Positions 52,534 through 60,635 of a DNA stretch of 64,000 nucleotides are shown piece by piece. A program made the position numbers and the translations under genes. The notes beneath the pieces are model-generated. The model was not told where the DNA came from. It ran no database searches and saw only the letters and a list, made by a program, of their open reading frames with translations. The first letter of the stretch is position 1; every line of letters starts with the position of its first letter. The DNA comes from JAIXWP01 sp046309775 (GTDB lineage Bacteria > Bacteroidota > Bacteroidia > Flavobacteriales_D > Sanyastnellaceae): NCBI GenBank assembly GCA_046309775.1, contig JBKCOM010000187.1:29442-93441 (forward strand), in the 5' to 3' direction.

Positions 52534-55356
52534 ATGCACGAATTGAACTTTAGTGAACTTTTCGCTAATTCCTCTGTGGGATATCTCAGCGCCTCTACCA
52601 TTTGGAAAGGTGATGTACTCGTTGATTATAAAATTGAGTATGTAAATGATGCATTTGCTAATATTTACGGAACAGCGACAGGAAACTTAGTAGGAAAAAA
52701 ATTTAGTGAAATTTCCGCTAATTCAGAGTATTCAAAAGAGTGGCTTGGCAAAATTCAAAATGCACTAGAACTCCAGAATTCGCAAACGTTTCAACAGTAT
52801 GCGCCACAAATAAAACGGTGGTTCAACGGACAAATCCTATCTCGTTCCAAGGAAAATTTTATCATACAATTTTGGGATGTCACTGATGAAAAATTGAATG
52901 AGGAATCAGTGAATTCTCTTTTGCGAATTTTTGAAGATGCTCTTTTCGAATTGGACGATCAATTAATCTTTAAAAAGGTATCCTATTCTTCAGATAGTTT
53001 ATTGTTTTTTCCCAAAGAACATTTTATTGGTAAGTCTTTGCAAGAGCTCTTTCACGGTGAGCTTCTCGAAAAATTCATGGAGCCTTTTGAGCGTGCGAGA
53101 GCTACCAAAGAGGTTCAAATAATCCAATACGCCGCACCAGAAATTTTTCCTGATAAAGAATTTAGAGCGCGAGTACTTTATCGCACTATCGGAGGTGTAG
53201 AGAATGACTTCTTCGTCTCCATTGTAGATATTACTGCAAAGAAAAACGCGGAGAAAGCACTTCAGTTTAGAAAGGAATTTGAACAGCTTTTGGTCGATTG
53301 CAACACGCTGATTATTCAGTCCGATGAGGCATCTTTTGATAATAAAATGAACGAGGTGCTGGCTAAAATTGGGTTGTTCTCTAAAGTGGATCGCAGTTAT
53401 TTTTTTAGATTTGACTACAATGCACAGACGTGCTCAAATACCCATGAATGGTGCAAAGACGGGGTAAGTCCTGAAAAAGATAATCTTCAAGATGTACCGA
53501 TCGAAGCAGTGCCCACTTGGGTGGCAAACATGCTTCAAGGAAAAGAAGTCTATATTGATGATCTCGATGCATTGAGTGAAGAGTGGGCCTCAGAAAAGGA
53601 AATTTTGGAACCTCAAGGCATCAAATCCCTACTCAGTTTGCCGGTGATGGAAAGCAATCGTTTGTATGGATTTTTGGGTTTTGATGCGGTCACTGAGAAG
53701 GTGGAATGGACGCAGGATTCGCGAAATCTGCTACGCATTCTAGCTGATAACTTGGGCTCGGTCATCAAACGAAATTTGCAAAATGAAGAGTTGCGCGTCA
53801 AAACAGAAATGGCAACGGCAGCTAGCAAAGCAAAGTCAGAGTTTCTTGCAAACATGTCGCACGAAATTAGAACACCGCTCAACGGCGTGGTGGGTTTTGC
53901 AGAATTGCTAAAAGGAACCAGTCTCGACAGCGTACAAATGCAGTACATTAAAAACCTGCACGAAAGCGCTGTTTCACTGATGGATTTGATCAATCAAATT
54001 CTTGATTTTTCGAAAATAGAAGCGGGCAAAATGGTGCTCGATCTTGACAAAACAGATCTTCGTCAAGTGCTCGAAAATGCCAGTACATTGGTAAGGCACG
54101 TGACAGGAATGAAGGGACTTAACTTTCGGGTACAAATCGACGAAAAATTGCCACGCTATGTCATCACAGATGCTGTGCGTTTAAGACAAGTGATTGTAAA
54201 CATTTTGAGCAATGCTGTCAAGTTCACACCCGAAGGCGAAGTGATGCTCAATGCAGAGTTGATTTCAAGAAATAATGGAATCAACAAAGTGAAAATTTCG
54301 GTGCGAGATTCGGGAATTGGTATTAGTGAAGAGCAGCAAAAATTCTTGTTTAAAGCTTTTGTACAAGCAGATACGAGTACTACCAAAAAGTATGGTGGAA
54401 CAGGCTTAGGCCTCGTGATTTCCAACAATCTGCTAGGGATGATGAATAGCGGTCTAAACCTCATTAGCACACCTGGAAAGGGAAGCAATTTTTATTTTGA
54501 AATAGACCTTCAAGAGGAGAATTCAGAGAGGATTCTTGAAGATATGCCGATGCTCAAAAAACACATTGCTGTGGTATCATTCAATGATGAATTTATTAAT
54601 GATGTGAAGCAAGTGCTCGAGCAAAAAAATATTCCTTTGATGGTCTTCAAGTCTTTGGAAAATCTAGTAGCTTCGGTGATTCGCAATGAGGTTCCTGATG
54701 TGATCGTGGTGAGTGATAATGGCAAAGATGATTTGGGACTCGACTTTATTTCAAAATTGAGGGAATCAGCCCTACCTCAAATAGCGGATGTGCCGGTGGT
54801 ATGCTATCATCGTTTGGAAGCCGCGGCGATTTATGATCGTTGCACCCGATTGAAAAATGTAGTACCCATTCTCGAGCCTGTATTGCCTTCTGAATTGACC
54901 ATTCATCTGAAGCAATACGAGTTCAGGTCGGAACTTGTTGAAAAGGAATTACCCAAAGGGAGTATTCTGGAACAGGCAGCAGATCCCCATCGAAAGGCTA
55001 TTTTGATTGTAGAAGATAATGATGTGAATCTTCTTCTCACGAAAATCATCGTTTCACAACTTTATCCTGACATTGAAATAGTGGAAGCTGTAAATGGACA
55101 GATAGCAGTTCAAGCAGCAGAGGCGCGTCCTTTCGATTTGGTGTTGATGGATATTCAAATGCCGGAGATGGACGGACATGAGGCGACGCGACGAATTCGC
55201 AAATCGAAATTTGCGAATACTCCAGTAATAGCTCTGACGGCTAATGCGATTGCAGGAGAAGAAGAAAAGTGTTTGGAGGCTGGGGCAAATGGATACATTA
55301 CCAAGCCGATCGATCGAGACAAACTGAAGGACCAATTGGCTAAATTTTTGAGTTAA
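52534..55356 (+). CDS. Cytosolic hybrid sensor kinase (PAS-PAS-GAF-HisKA-HATPase-REC)
   Basis: 940 residues from ATG 52534 and no membrane segment. Order: PAS-like domain (about 1-115), a second PAS-like (about 120-245), GAF (about 255-420), HisKA with H443 in NMSHEIRTPLNG, HATPase with NILSNAVKFT, DSGIGIS and GTGLGLVIS, a degenerate receiver (about 680-800), and a true receiver with D873 in LVLMDIQMPEMDG. The receiver needs an Hpt partner, and an unpaired Hpt protein is at 7569-7934, though no link is shown. Signal unknown. Confidence 0.93.
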   Translation: MHELNFSELFANSSVGYLSASTIWKGDVLVDYKIEYVNDAFANIYGTATGNLVGKKFSEISANSEYSKEWLGKIQNALELQNSQTFQQYAPQIKRWFNGQILSRSKENFIIQFWDVTDEKLNEESVNSLLRIFEDALFELDDQLIFKKVSYSSDSLLFFPKEHFIGKSLQELFHGELLEKFMEPFERARATKEVQIIQYAAPEIFPDKEFRARVLYRTIGGVENDFFVSIVDITAKKNAEKALQFRKEFEQLLVDCNTLIIQSDEASFDNKMNEVLAKIGLFSKVDRSYFFRFDYNAQTCSNTHEWCKDGVSPEKDNLQDVPIEAVPTWVANMLQGKEVYIDDLDALSEEWASEKEILEPQGIKSLLSLPVMESNRLYGFLGFDAVTEKVEWTQDSRNLLRILADNLGSVIKRNLQNEELRVKTEMATAASKAKSEFLANMSHEIRTPLNGVVGFAELLKGTSLDSVQMQYIKNLHESAVSLMDLINQILDFSKIEAGKMVLDLDKTDLRQVLENASTLVRHVTGMKGLNFRVQIDEKLPRYVITDAVRLRQVIVNILSNAVKFTPEGEVMLNAELISRNNGINKVKISVRDSGIGISEEQQKFLFKAFVQADTSTTKKYGGTGLGLVISNNLLGMMNSGLNLISTPGKGSNFYFEIDLQEENSERILEDMPMLKKHIAVVSFNDEFINDVKQVLEQKNIPLMVFKSLENLVASVIRNEVPDVIVVSDNGKDDLGLDFISKLRESALPQIADVPVVCYHRLEAAAIYDRCTRLKNVVPILEPVLPSELTIHLKQYEFRSELVEKELPKGSILEQAADPHRKAILIVEDNDVNLLLTKIIVSQLYPDIEIVEAVNGQIAVQAAEARPFDLVLMDIQMPEMDGHEATRRIRKSKFANTPVIALTANAIAGEEEKCLEAGANGYITKPIDRDKLKDQLAKFLS

Positions 55357-55376
55357 GGTGGTTATTGTTACTTTTG
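55347..55376 (+). promoter_or_regulatory. Promoter for mscL (TTTG-N18-TACTTTTG)
   Basis: TTTG at 55347-55350 lies in the end of the hybrid kinase gene, then 18 bases and a perfect -7 element at 55369-55376. The ATG follows 29 bases later; this also shows that the alternative upstream start at 55358 is not used. Confidence 0.6.
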
Positions 55377-55405
55377 TGACACAAAACCACCAAAACCAAA
55401 ATTTT

Positions 55406-55777
55406 ATGCTAAAAGAATTCAAGGCGTTTGTAATGCGCGGAAACGTTATCGACCTCGCTGTTGGGGTAATCATTGGAGGAGCTTTCGGTGCTATAGTCAA
55501 CTCCCTAGTTGCAGATATTATCACTCCAATGCTTCTCAAGCCAGCACTCGATGCTGAGGGAGTTACAAAGATTGAGGAGTGGGCTCCAGGCGGAGTATTA
55601 TTAGGCAAGTTTATCGCAGCTCTGATTTCTTTTATCGTGATTGCGTTTGTGTTGTTCCTTATCGTTAAAGGAATGAATGCTGCTATGAAGGCGAAAGAAG
55701 AAGCTCCTGCAGCACCACCTGCGCCAAGTGCTCAAGAAGTATTGCTTACAGAAATTCGCGATTTGTTGAAGAAATAA
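55406..55777 (+). CDS. mscL: Large-conductance mechanosensitive channel
   Basis: 123 residues from ATG 55406. Two transmembrane helices: FVMRGNVIDLAVGVIIGGAF split at residues 8-28, and FIAALISFIVIAFVLFLIV, with an alanine- and proline-rich cytosolic tail before a C-terminal helix. It opens at high membrane tension to release solutes on osmotic downshock. Its own promoter and a terminator bracket it. MscS is at 63075. Confidence 0.95.
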   Translation: MLKEFKAFVMRGNVIDLAVGVIIGGAFGAIVNSLVADIITPMLLKPALDAEGVTKIEEWAPGGVLLGKFIAALISFIVIAFVLFLIVKGMNAAMKAKEEAPAAPPAPSAQEVLLTEIRDLLKK

Positions 55778-55798
55778 GCGCATTTCGCTATAATATTG

Positions 55799-55836
55799 AC
55801 CGCAATTCGTAGTTACGAGTTGCGGTTTTTCTTTTT
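55799..55836 (+). terminator. Terminator abutting the next start codon
   Basis: ACCGCAATTCGT pairs with ACGAGTTGCGGT (one G-T pair), loop AGTT, then TTTTTCTTTTT. The T run ends three bases before the ATG at 55839. It closes mscL but also forms the 5' untranslated region of the next gene. Confidence 0.85.
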
Positions 55837-55838
55837 AT

Positions 55839-58088
55839 ATGTCCAAGACCAGAGCATCCGTCTCACTTATATCGATTGCTGTTATTACTCTTTTCAGCAT
55901 AATCATGATTTCAAAATTGAAATTTGATTATGATTTTGAAGCCTTCTTCCCACACGAAGACCCAGAAACGGAGTTCTATCTCAATTTTCGTAAGGATTTC
56001 GAAACGGACAATGATTTTTTTATAGTAGTACTAGAAAACAAAGAAGGTGTTTTTCAATATGATTTTTTGGAAAAAGTTGACTCGCTAACATCCGTGTTGT
56101 CAGCTCTTCCAAACGTGACCTATATTCAAGGTCCGACGAGACTTGTGGAATTTGTTAAAGATCCATTTATTGGCACTGTCTTTACCCAACCCATTCTTCG
56201 ATGGAAAGAAAGAGAAAATTATATTATTGACTCTTCTAAAGTATCCTCTACACCAGGTTTAGTGGATGTGTTTTTTAGTGAAGATGGCAAAAGTGTAGCC
56301 ATCAATATGAAGCACAAGCAGCGCATGAGCAAAGCCGCGTGTGATCAGCTTTCCATTGATGTGGAGAAGGAAGTAAGTAAATTCAGTTTCGATGGTACTC
56401 ACGTCATAGGTCGAGCGCTTGGACAGCGTATTTATGTGGAAATGATGGTGCGAGAGCTCGCAATGTTCATTTCGATTAGCTTGCTTCTCACAGTTATTTT
56501 TTTGTTCATCGCTTTTCGAAGTGGATGGGGCATCATCATTCCAACATTAGTGGTCATCATCTCCATTCTTTGGACCCTCGGTGCAATGAAGCTTTTGGGC
56601 AAAGACATCGATTTGATGATCACGATTTTGCCGACGATTATTTTCGTTGTGGGCATGTCTGATAGCGTGCATGTGCTCACCAAGTATATGCAGGAATTGC
56701 GAAATGGAAGAGACAAATACGAAGCTATTAAATATGCATTTAAAAGTATTCGTCTCGCTACGTTTTTGACGGCGTTAACGACTTCTGTAGGTTTTCTGAC
56801 TTTGATGTTGTCAGACATAAAGCCCGTTTCTGATTTCGGTCTTTACACCTCCATTGGCGTAATGCTGGCTTATGGTCTCACCTTTACAATGTTGCCTGCG
56901 ATTCTTCTGCTTGCAAAACCAAAACGATTGTACGCATTCAGCACGAGTGAGGATTTTTGGTCAAAAAAATTACATCGCGTCTTTCTTTGGATCATTAGAC
57001 GAAGAAAGCAAGTTTTTGTCGCAGGGTTAATTACCATTGCCTTCGGGCTTTTTGGGATTTCTCAGTTGGTGGTGGACAATATGATGCTCGAGGATTTGCG
57101 CGACGATCATTTGCTTAAGAAAGAATTCAGGTATATGGAAGAGCATTATTCGGGTGTGCGACCTTTTGAACTTGCTATTTTTCCGAAAAAAGGAATAGAT
57201 CCATTTCAGCGTGAGTTCTTGACCGCCTTAGACAGTCTCGATCATTTTCTTGAATCCAGCTATGGAGTGGGAGCTGAGGGCAGTTTGGCAACGCTCGTGA
57301 AGACATTTAACAAGGCATCCAACGGCGGCCAACTTCAATTTTATTCCATCCCAGAACAAAATGAAATTGATCAGATCAAGAAAATTCTTCGGCGCAAATC
57401 AACCCGCGAATATTTGGAGCTATTCTACAATGATTCTTCAAAAGTCTTGCGAATTACAGGGAAAGTTGGAGATATAGGACGACTCTATTATGAGGAAAAG
57501 AATAGACAACTCGCCCAATTTATTTCTCAAAACAAACTCGATACCCGCTTTGATTATAAGGTCACGGGCACAGCACATTTGATTGATTTGAACAACCAAA
57601 GTTTGGTCGATAATATGCTCGCGGATTTGTTGCTGAGTGTGCTTGTGGTCGGACTGATCATGGCAGTGATTTACCGCAGTTGGAAAATGCTATTTCTAAC
57701 AGTTATCCCCAATATAATCCCGCTTTTACTTGTAGGAGGGTTGATGGGTTATGTGGGTATCCCGATTAAAATTTCCACGAGCATTATTTTCAATATTGCA
57801 TTTGGAATAGCGGTGGATGATACCATTCATTTCTTGGCTCGTGTGCGCACATTTCTTGGAGAAGGACTTTCGTTGCCCTATGCGGTGAAAAGGACTTTTC
57901 TTACAACAGGAAAGGCCATGATCATCACGACACTCATTCTGTGCGGAGGATTCATGACCTTAATATTATCAAACTTCTTGGGGACCTATTACATCGGGTT
58001 TCTTATCACACTCACTTTGATCATCGGCGTGATTACCGAATTGCTTTTTGCTCCGTTGATTCTATTATTTTTCTTTAGAAAAAAATAG
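55839..58088 (+). CDS. RND/MMPL-family exporter
   Basis: 749 residues. Twelve transmembrane helices in two halves of six, each preceded by a large extracytoplasmic domain. The first half includes TIIFVVGMSDSVHVLTKYM and the second FNIAFGIAVDDTIHFLARV, the sterol-sensing-like signature with the proton-relay Asp. Of the hopanoid/lipid-transport (HpnN-like) group. No other start is possible, since an in-frame TGA at 55797 precedes it. Substrate unknown, likely a lipid. Confidence 0.9.
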   Translation: MSKTRASVSLISIAVITLFSIIMISKLKFDYDFEAFFPHEDPETEFYLNFRKDFETDNDFFIVVLENKEGVFQYDFLEKVDSLTSVLSALPNVTYIQGPTRLVEFVKDPFIGTVFTQPILRWKERENYIIDSSKVSSTPGLVDVFFSEDGKSVAINMKHKQRMSKAACDQLSIDVEKEVSKFSFDGTHVIGRALGQRIYVEMMVRELAMFISISLLLTVIFLFIAFRSGWGIIIPTLVVIISILWTLGAMKLLGKDIDLMITILPTIIFVVGMSDSVHVLTKYMQELRNGRDKYEAIKYAFKSIRLATFLTALTTSVGFLTLMLSDIKPVSDFGLYTSIGVMLAYGLTFTMLPAILLLAKPKRLYAFSTSEDFWSKKLHRVFLWIIRRRKQVFVAGLITIAFGLFGISQLVVDNMMLEDLRDDHLLKKEFRYMEEHYSGVRPFELAIFPKKGIDPFQREFLTALDSLDHFLESSYGVGAEGSLATLVKTFNKASNGGQLQFYSIPEQNEIDQIKKILRRKSTREYLELFYNDSSKVLRITGKVGDIGRLYYEEKNRQLAQFISQNKLDTRFDYKVTGTAHLIDLNNQSLVDNMLADLLLSVLVVGLIMAVIYRSWKMLFLTVIPNIIPLLLVGGLMGYVGIPIKISTSIIFNIAFGIAVDDTIHFLARVRTFLGEGLSLPYAVKRTFLTTGKAMIITTLILCGGFMTLILSNFLGTYYIGFLITLTLIIGVITELLFAPLILLFFFRKK

Positions 58089-58089
58089 A

Positions 58090-58929
58090 TTATTGTTTAT
58101 TAAAAATAGCACTGAAGGGCAGTTCATTTTTACCCAGTCCAGCCTTCAAAATATAAGTTCCTGTTGCAAGTGTATTGATGATGACTTGTCCGGTGTATTT
58201 GCCCTCCATTACCAATCTGCCATCTTGAGAATAGATTTGGTAGAATGAAAGTTGTGCGTTTGCAGGCGCGTTGATACGTATTTCTTGCGTTGCAGGATTG
58301 GGATAAACTTCAATAGCGGTGTTTTCAATTTCATCCACGCCAACTGTACATTCACCTTGGGTCCATGAAGTGACACCTCCCCAGTTGTATGCTTCGCACT
58401 CATTGCCGTATGTCACATTATTGCAGCCGCATACTGGAAGCCAAATATTGAGACAAGCTATTGACATATCTATTTGTGCTGGATCCACGCATTCCTGAGT
58501 ACCAAAACATGCAGCATCACATTCTTCGATAGAATCAAAGAAATAAGAAGAATAGTCTACGCCATCATTGGCAGTATATCCACATCCGCTCAGGAAAGTG
58601 CACTGGCCACCTTCGAGCATTGCAACGCCCAAGGCCATGTCGCATTCTCCAAAATCGGCTGATAGCGGAATTTCAGGACAAGCGTCCAAGCAAGCCGCTT
58701 CACAATCGGCTGGAGTGTCAAAAAAGTAATCCGAATAATCGGTGCCATCCGCTGCGATATATCCACAGCCTCCTACTGTTACACAGCCTTGATTTTCAAC
58801 GTGTGCAATTCCAATTATCATTTGGCACAACCCAAAGTCTGTTCCCGCAGGAATAGTGTTGCAATTAGAATTCTGTGCCATCGAAGACAGCACGAGACAT
58901 GAGAAAATAGTTGAGAATATTGCTTTCAT
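58090..58929 (-). CDS. T9SS type A cargo with two Kunitz-like repeats and a Kazal domain
   Basis: 279 residues. The signal peptide ends near residue 18. Two repeats with a 61-residue period follow: cysteines 23, 35, 49, 55, 76, 80 and 84, 96, 110, 116, 137, 141, identical spacing 11-13-5-20-3. Each holds FGxC, then GCGY and YFFD, then a final CxxxC, which recalls Kunitz domains (8-15-7-12-3). Then a Kazal-like domain: C147, C159, C167, C169, C178, C194, with PVCGCNNVTYGNECEA. The end is a type A sorting domain (IEVYPNPATQEIRI). A secreted serine-protease inhibitor is inferred; the repeat call is by pattern only. Divergent from the gene at 59070. Confidence 0.78.
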   Translation of the reverse strand: MKAIFSTIFSCLVLSSMAQNSNCNTIPAGTDFGLCQMIIGIAHVENQGCVTVGGCGYIAADGTDYSDYFFDTPADCEAACLDACPEIPLSADFGECDMALGVAMLEGGQCTFLSGCGYTANDGVDYSSYFFDSIEECDAACFGTQECVDPAQIDMSIACLNIWLPVCGCNNVTYGNECEAYNWGGVTSWTQGECTVGVDEIENTAIEVYPNPATQEIRINAPANAQLSFYQIYSQDGRLVMEGKYTGQVIINTLATGTYILKAGLGKNELPFSAIFNKQ

Positions 58930-59069
58930 AATATTACAATTTTCATTGTAGATGCATTTAGCTTTCCAATGGTTGCTTAAAAAAAGAATAATTACGCAAC
59001 CTTTTCGATAAGGGAATGCGTCTTTTTGTTAGGAAATCATTATATTAGCGATATAAATCAACTAGGACA
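58930..59069. promoter_or_regulatory. Shared divergent control region with GTTGC repeats
   Basis: 140 bases between two T9SS cargo genes. TTACGCAAC at 58992-59000 is the exact reverse complement of GTTGCGTAA at 59072-59080 (which overlaps the start of the plus gene), and GGTTGC at 58971-58976 pairs with GCAACC at 58996-59001. A small inverted repeat TACAAT/ATTGTA lies at 58935-58950. No clear TAnnTTTG element is seen on either strand. Confidence 0.4.
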
Positions 59070-60635
59070 GTGTTGCGTAACGGTAAAGCCATATTCATTT
59101 TATTGACTTTCTGGGGCATCCAAGCGATGGCGCAGATTGACAAGCAGGGCTTTCCTTTGACTTGGGGACAGACTACCAATTCCACTACCAACAATCTTTG
59201 GCGCGCACTTCCTTCCTTCGATATCCTCGAATTGATGGCAGAAGACGAAATTGATGAAACGAATAAAGTAATGCCGTTTCGATTCGCCTATGCTACCCCA
59301 GTAAACTTTACCACTTCTAACTCAGGTCGCTGGACAAACTATCCCAATGGTGACCGCATATGGATATTGGCTATTGAGTCATCACAGGCGCTCAGCCTTA
59401 ATTTGACATTTAGTCAATTCAATATTCCCAACGGTGGCAAGGTTTATATTTACAATGAACAGAAGACAGATTTCATAGGTCCCATTTCGGCCAAAAGCAA
59501 CGGGGCTCAAGAGTTCACCATTTTACCGCTTGAAGGAAATCGTTTGATTATTGAATTCTACGAACCATACGCCGGACGCGGACTTGGAGACATCACCATT
59601 TCTTATGTGGCTCAAGGTTATAAGGATATTGAATCGACATCTTCAGAATTCGCACCATGCAGCGAAAGATTGCTGAATGCTCAACAAGACAAATTCGTAA
59701 CAAATCTTAGCGCTTCTACTGTATTACTTCTAGTAGACAGAGGCCAGCGCATCACTACAGGTGCAATGGTGAATAATACTGCAAGCGACGGAACGCCGCT
59801 TTTGCTCACGAGTGCTAACTCTCTATTCGGTGATCCTGAGAATTGGGTAATTGTTTTTGGACTAAATAATGAAAATTGCCCAGGTACTGGTGACATAGGT
59901 TGCTGGGACCGCGCTCTCAGCGGGGCAAAGGTGTTATCGGTCGAGCCCAGAACAGGTCTTGCACTTCTCGAGCTCTCTGAAAAGCCTCGAACAACTTGGG
60001 GTGTTTATTATGCTGGTTGGTCCAGCGATGAACCTGGATTAGATCATTACGTGTCCATTCAACACGCCTTTGGTACCAATCAGAGTTATAGCTCAGTCGC
60101 AAAGGATTTGACAGCTACTGATTGGTTTGGATTAGAGGTAGCGCCCGTTTCAAGCTGGGCGAGAGGGAATACATTTCAAGGAAGTATTGGTAGCCCTATA
60201 TTTAATTCAAAAGGGATGATAGCAGGCGGCTTTATTGGCGGCAATAGCGCATGTGATAATGATGGTGGAATAGATTATTTTGGATTGATTCACACCGCAT
60301 TCTACGCCTTCGAAGAATATTTGGATCCCGTCAATAGTGCAAAGAATAGCGTTGATGGTTTCTATCCTATTTTTGTTGATAGAGAAAAGAATGAAGATGC
60401 GCAAGCGGAGATTTTTGTTTTCCCAAATCCAGCTGCAGACTTCATTTATATTCAAAATCAAAGTGACGAAGAAATCGAACAAGTATTCTTTTTCGATTCT
60501 ACAGGACGCTTAATCCAAGTTGAAAGACCGAGTTTGCCCACAATAAATACTTCTCAACTACCAAACGGAATGTACGAAATTCAGGTAGTGGCTGGAGGCA
60601 AGAGCACTCATTCAAGGGTTCTCGTTCGTCATTAA
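59070..60635 (+). CDS. T9SS type A lysyl endopeptidase homologue, apparent pseudoprotease
   Basis: 521 residues. The signal peptide (to about residue 21, GIQAMAQ) is followed by a beta-rich prodomain, then a trypsin-like domain (about 200-420) of the lysyl endopeptidase group and a type A sorting domain (IFVFPNPAADFIYIQ). Active homologues have LTANHC for the catalytic His, SDFALLEL for Asp and GxSGSP for Ser. Here they read LTSANSLFG (S251), TGLALLEL (G296) and GSIGSP (I373), so all three residues are lost and an HC disulfide cysteine too. The reading frame is intact. Start: GTG 59070 or TTG 59073. Binding, not cleavage, is inferred. Convergent 4-base overlap with the EI24 gene. Confidence 0.82.
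   Translation: MLRNGKAIFILLTFWGIQAMAQIDKQGFPLTWGQTTNSTTNNLWRALPSFDILELMAEDEIDETNKVMPFRFAYATPVNFTTSNSGRWTNYPNGDRIWILAIESSQALSLNLTFSQFNIPNGGKVYIYNEQKTDFIGPISAKSNGAQEFTILPLEGNRLIIEFYEPYAGRGLGDITISYVAQGYKDIESTSSEFAPCSERLLNAQQDKFVTNLSASTVLLLVDRGQRITTGAMVNNTASDGTPLLLTSANSLFGDPENWVIVFGLNNENCPGTGDIGCWDRALSGAKVLSVEPRTGLALLELSEKPRTTWGVYYAGWSSDEPGLDHYVSIQHAFGTNQSYSSVAKDLTATDWFGLEVAPVSSWARGNTFQGSIGSPIFNSKGMIAGGFIGGNSACDNDGGIDYFGLIHTAFYAFEEYLDPVNSAKNSVDGFYPIFVDREKNEDAQAEIFVFPNPAADFIYIQNQSDEEIEQVFFFDSTGRLIQVERPSLPTINTSQLPNGMYEIQVVAGGKSTHSRVLVRH

Noticed and set aside
55054..55608. Minus-strand open frame of 184 codons spanning two genes
   Set aside because: Antisense to the receiver domain of the hybrid kinase and to mscL, and it covers the mscL promoter.
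59070..60635. Lysyl endopeptidase homologue as a decayed pseudogene
   Set aside because: No frameshift or stop in 521 codons, and both the signal peptide and the sorting domain are intact. A pseudoenzyme is more likely than a pseudogene.
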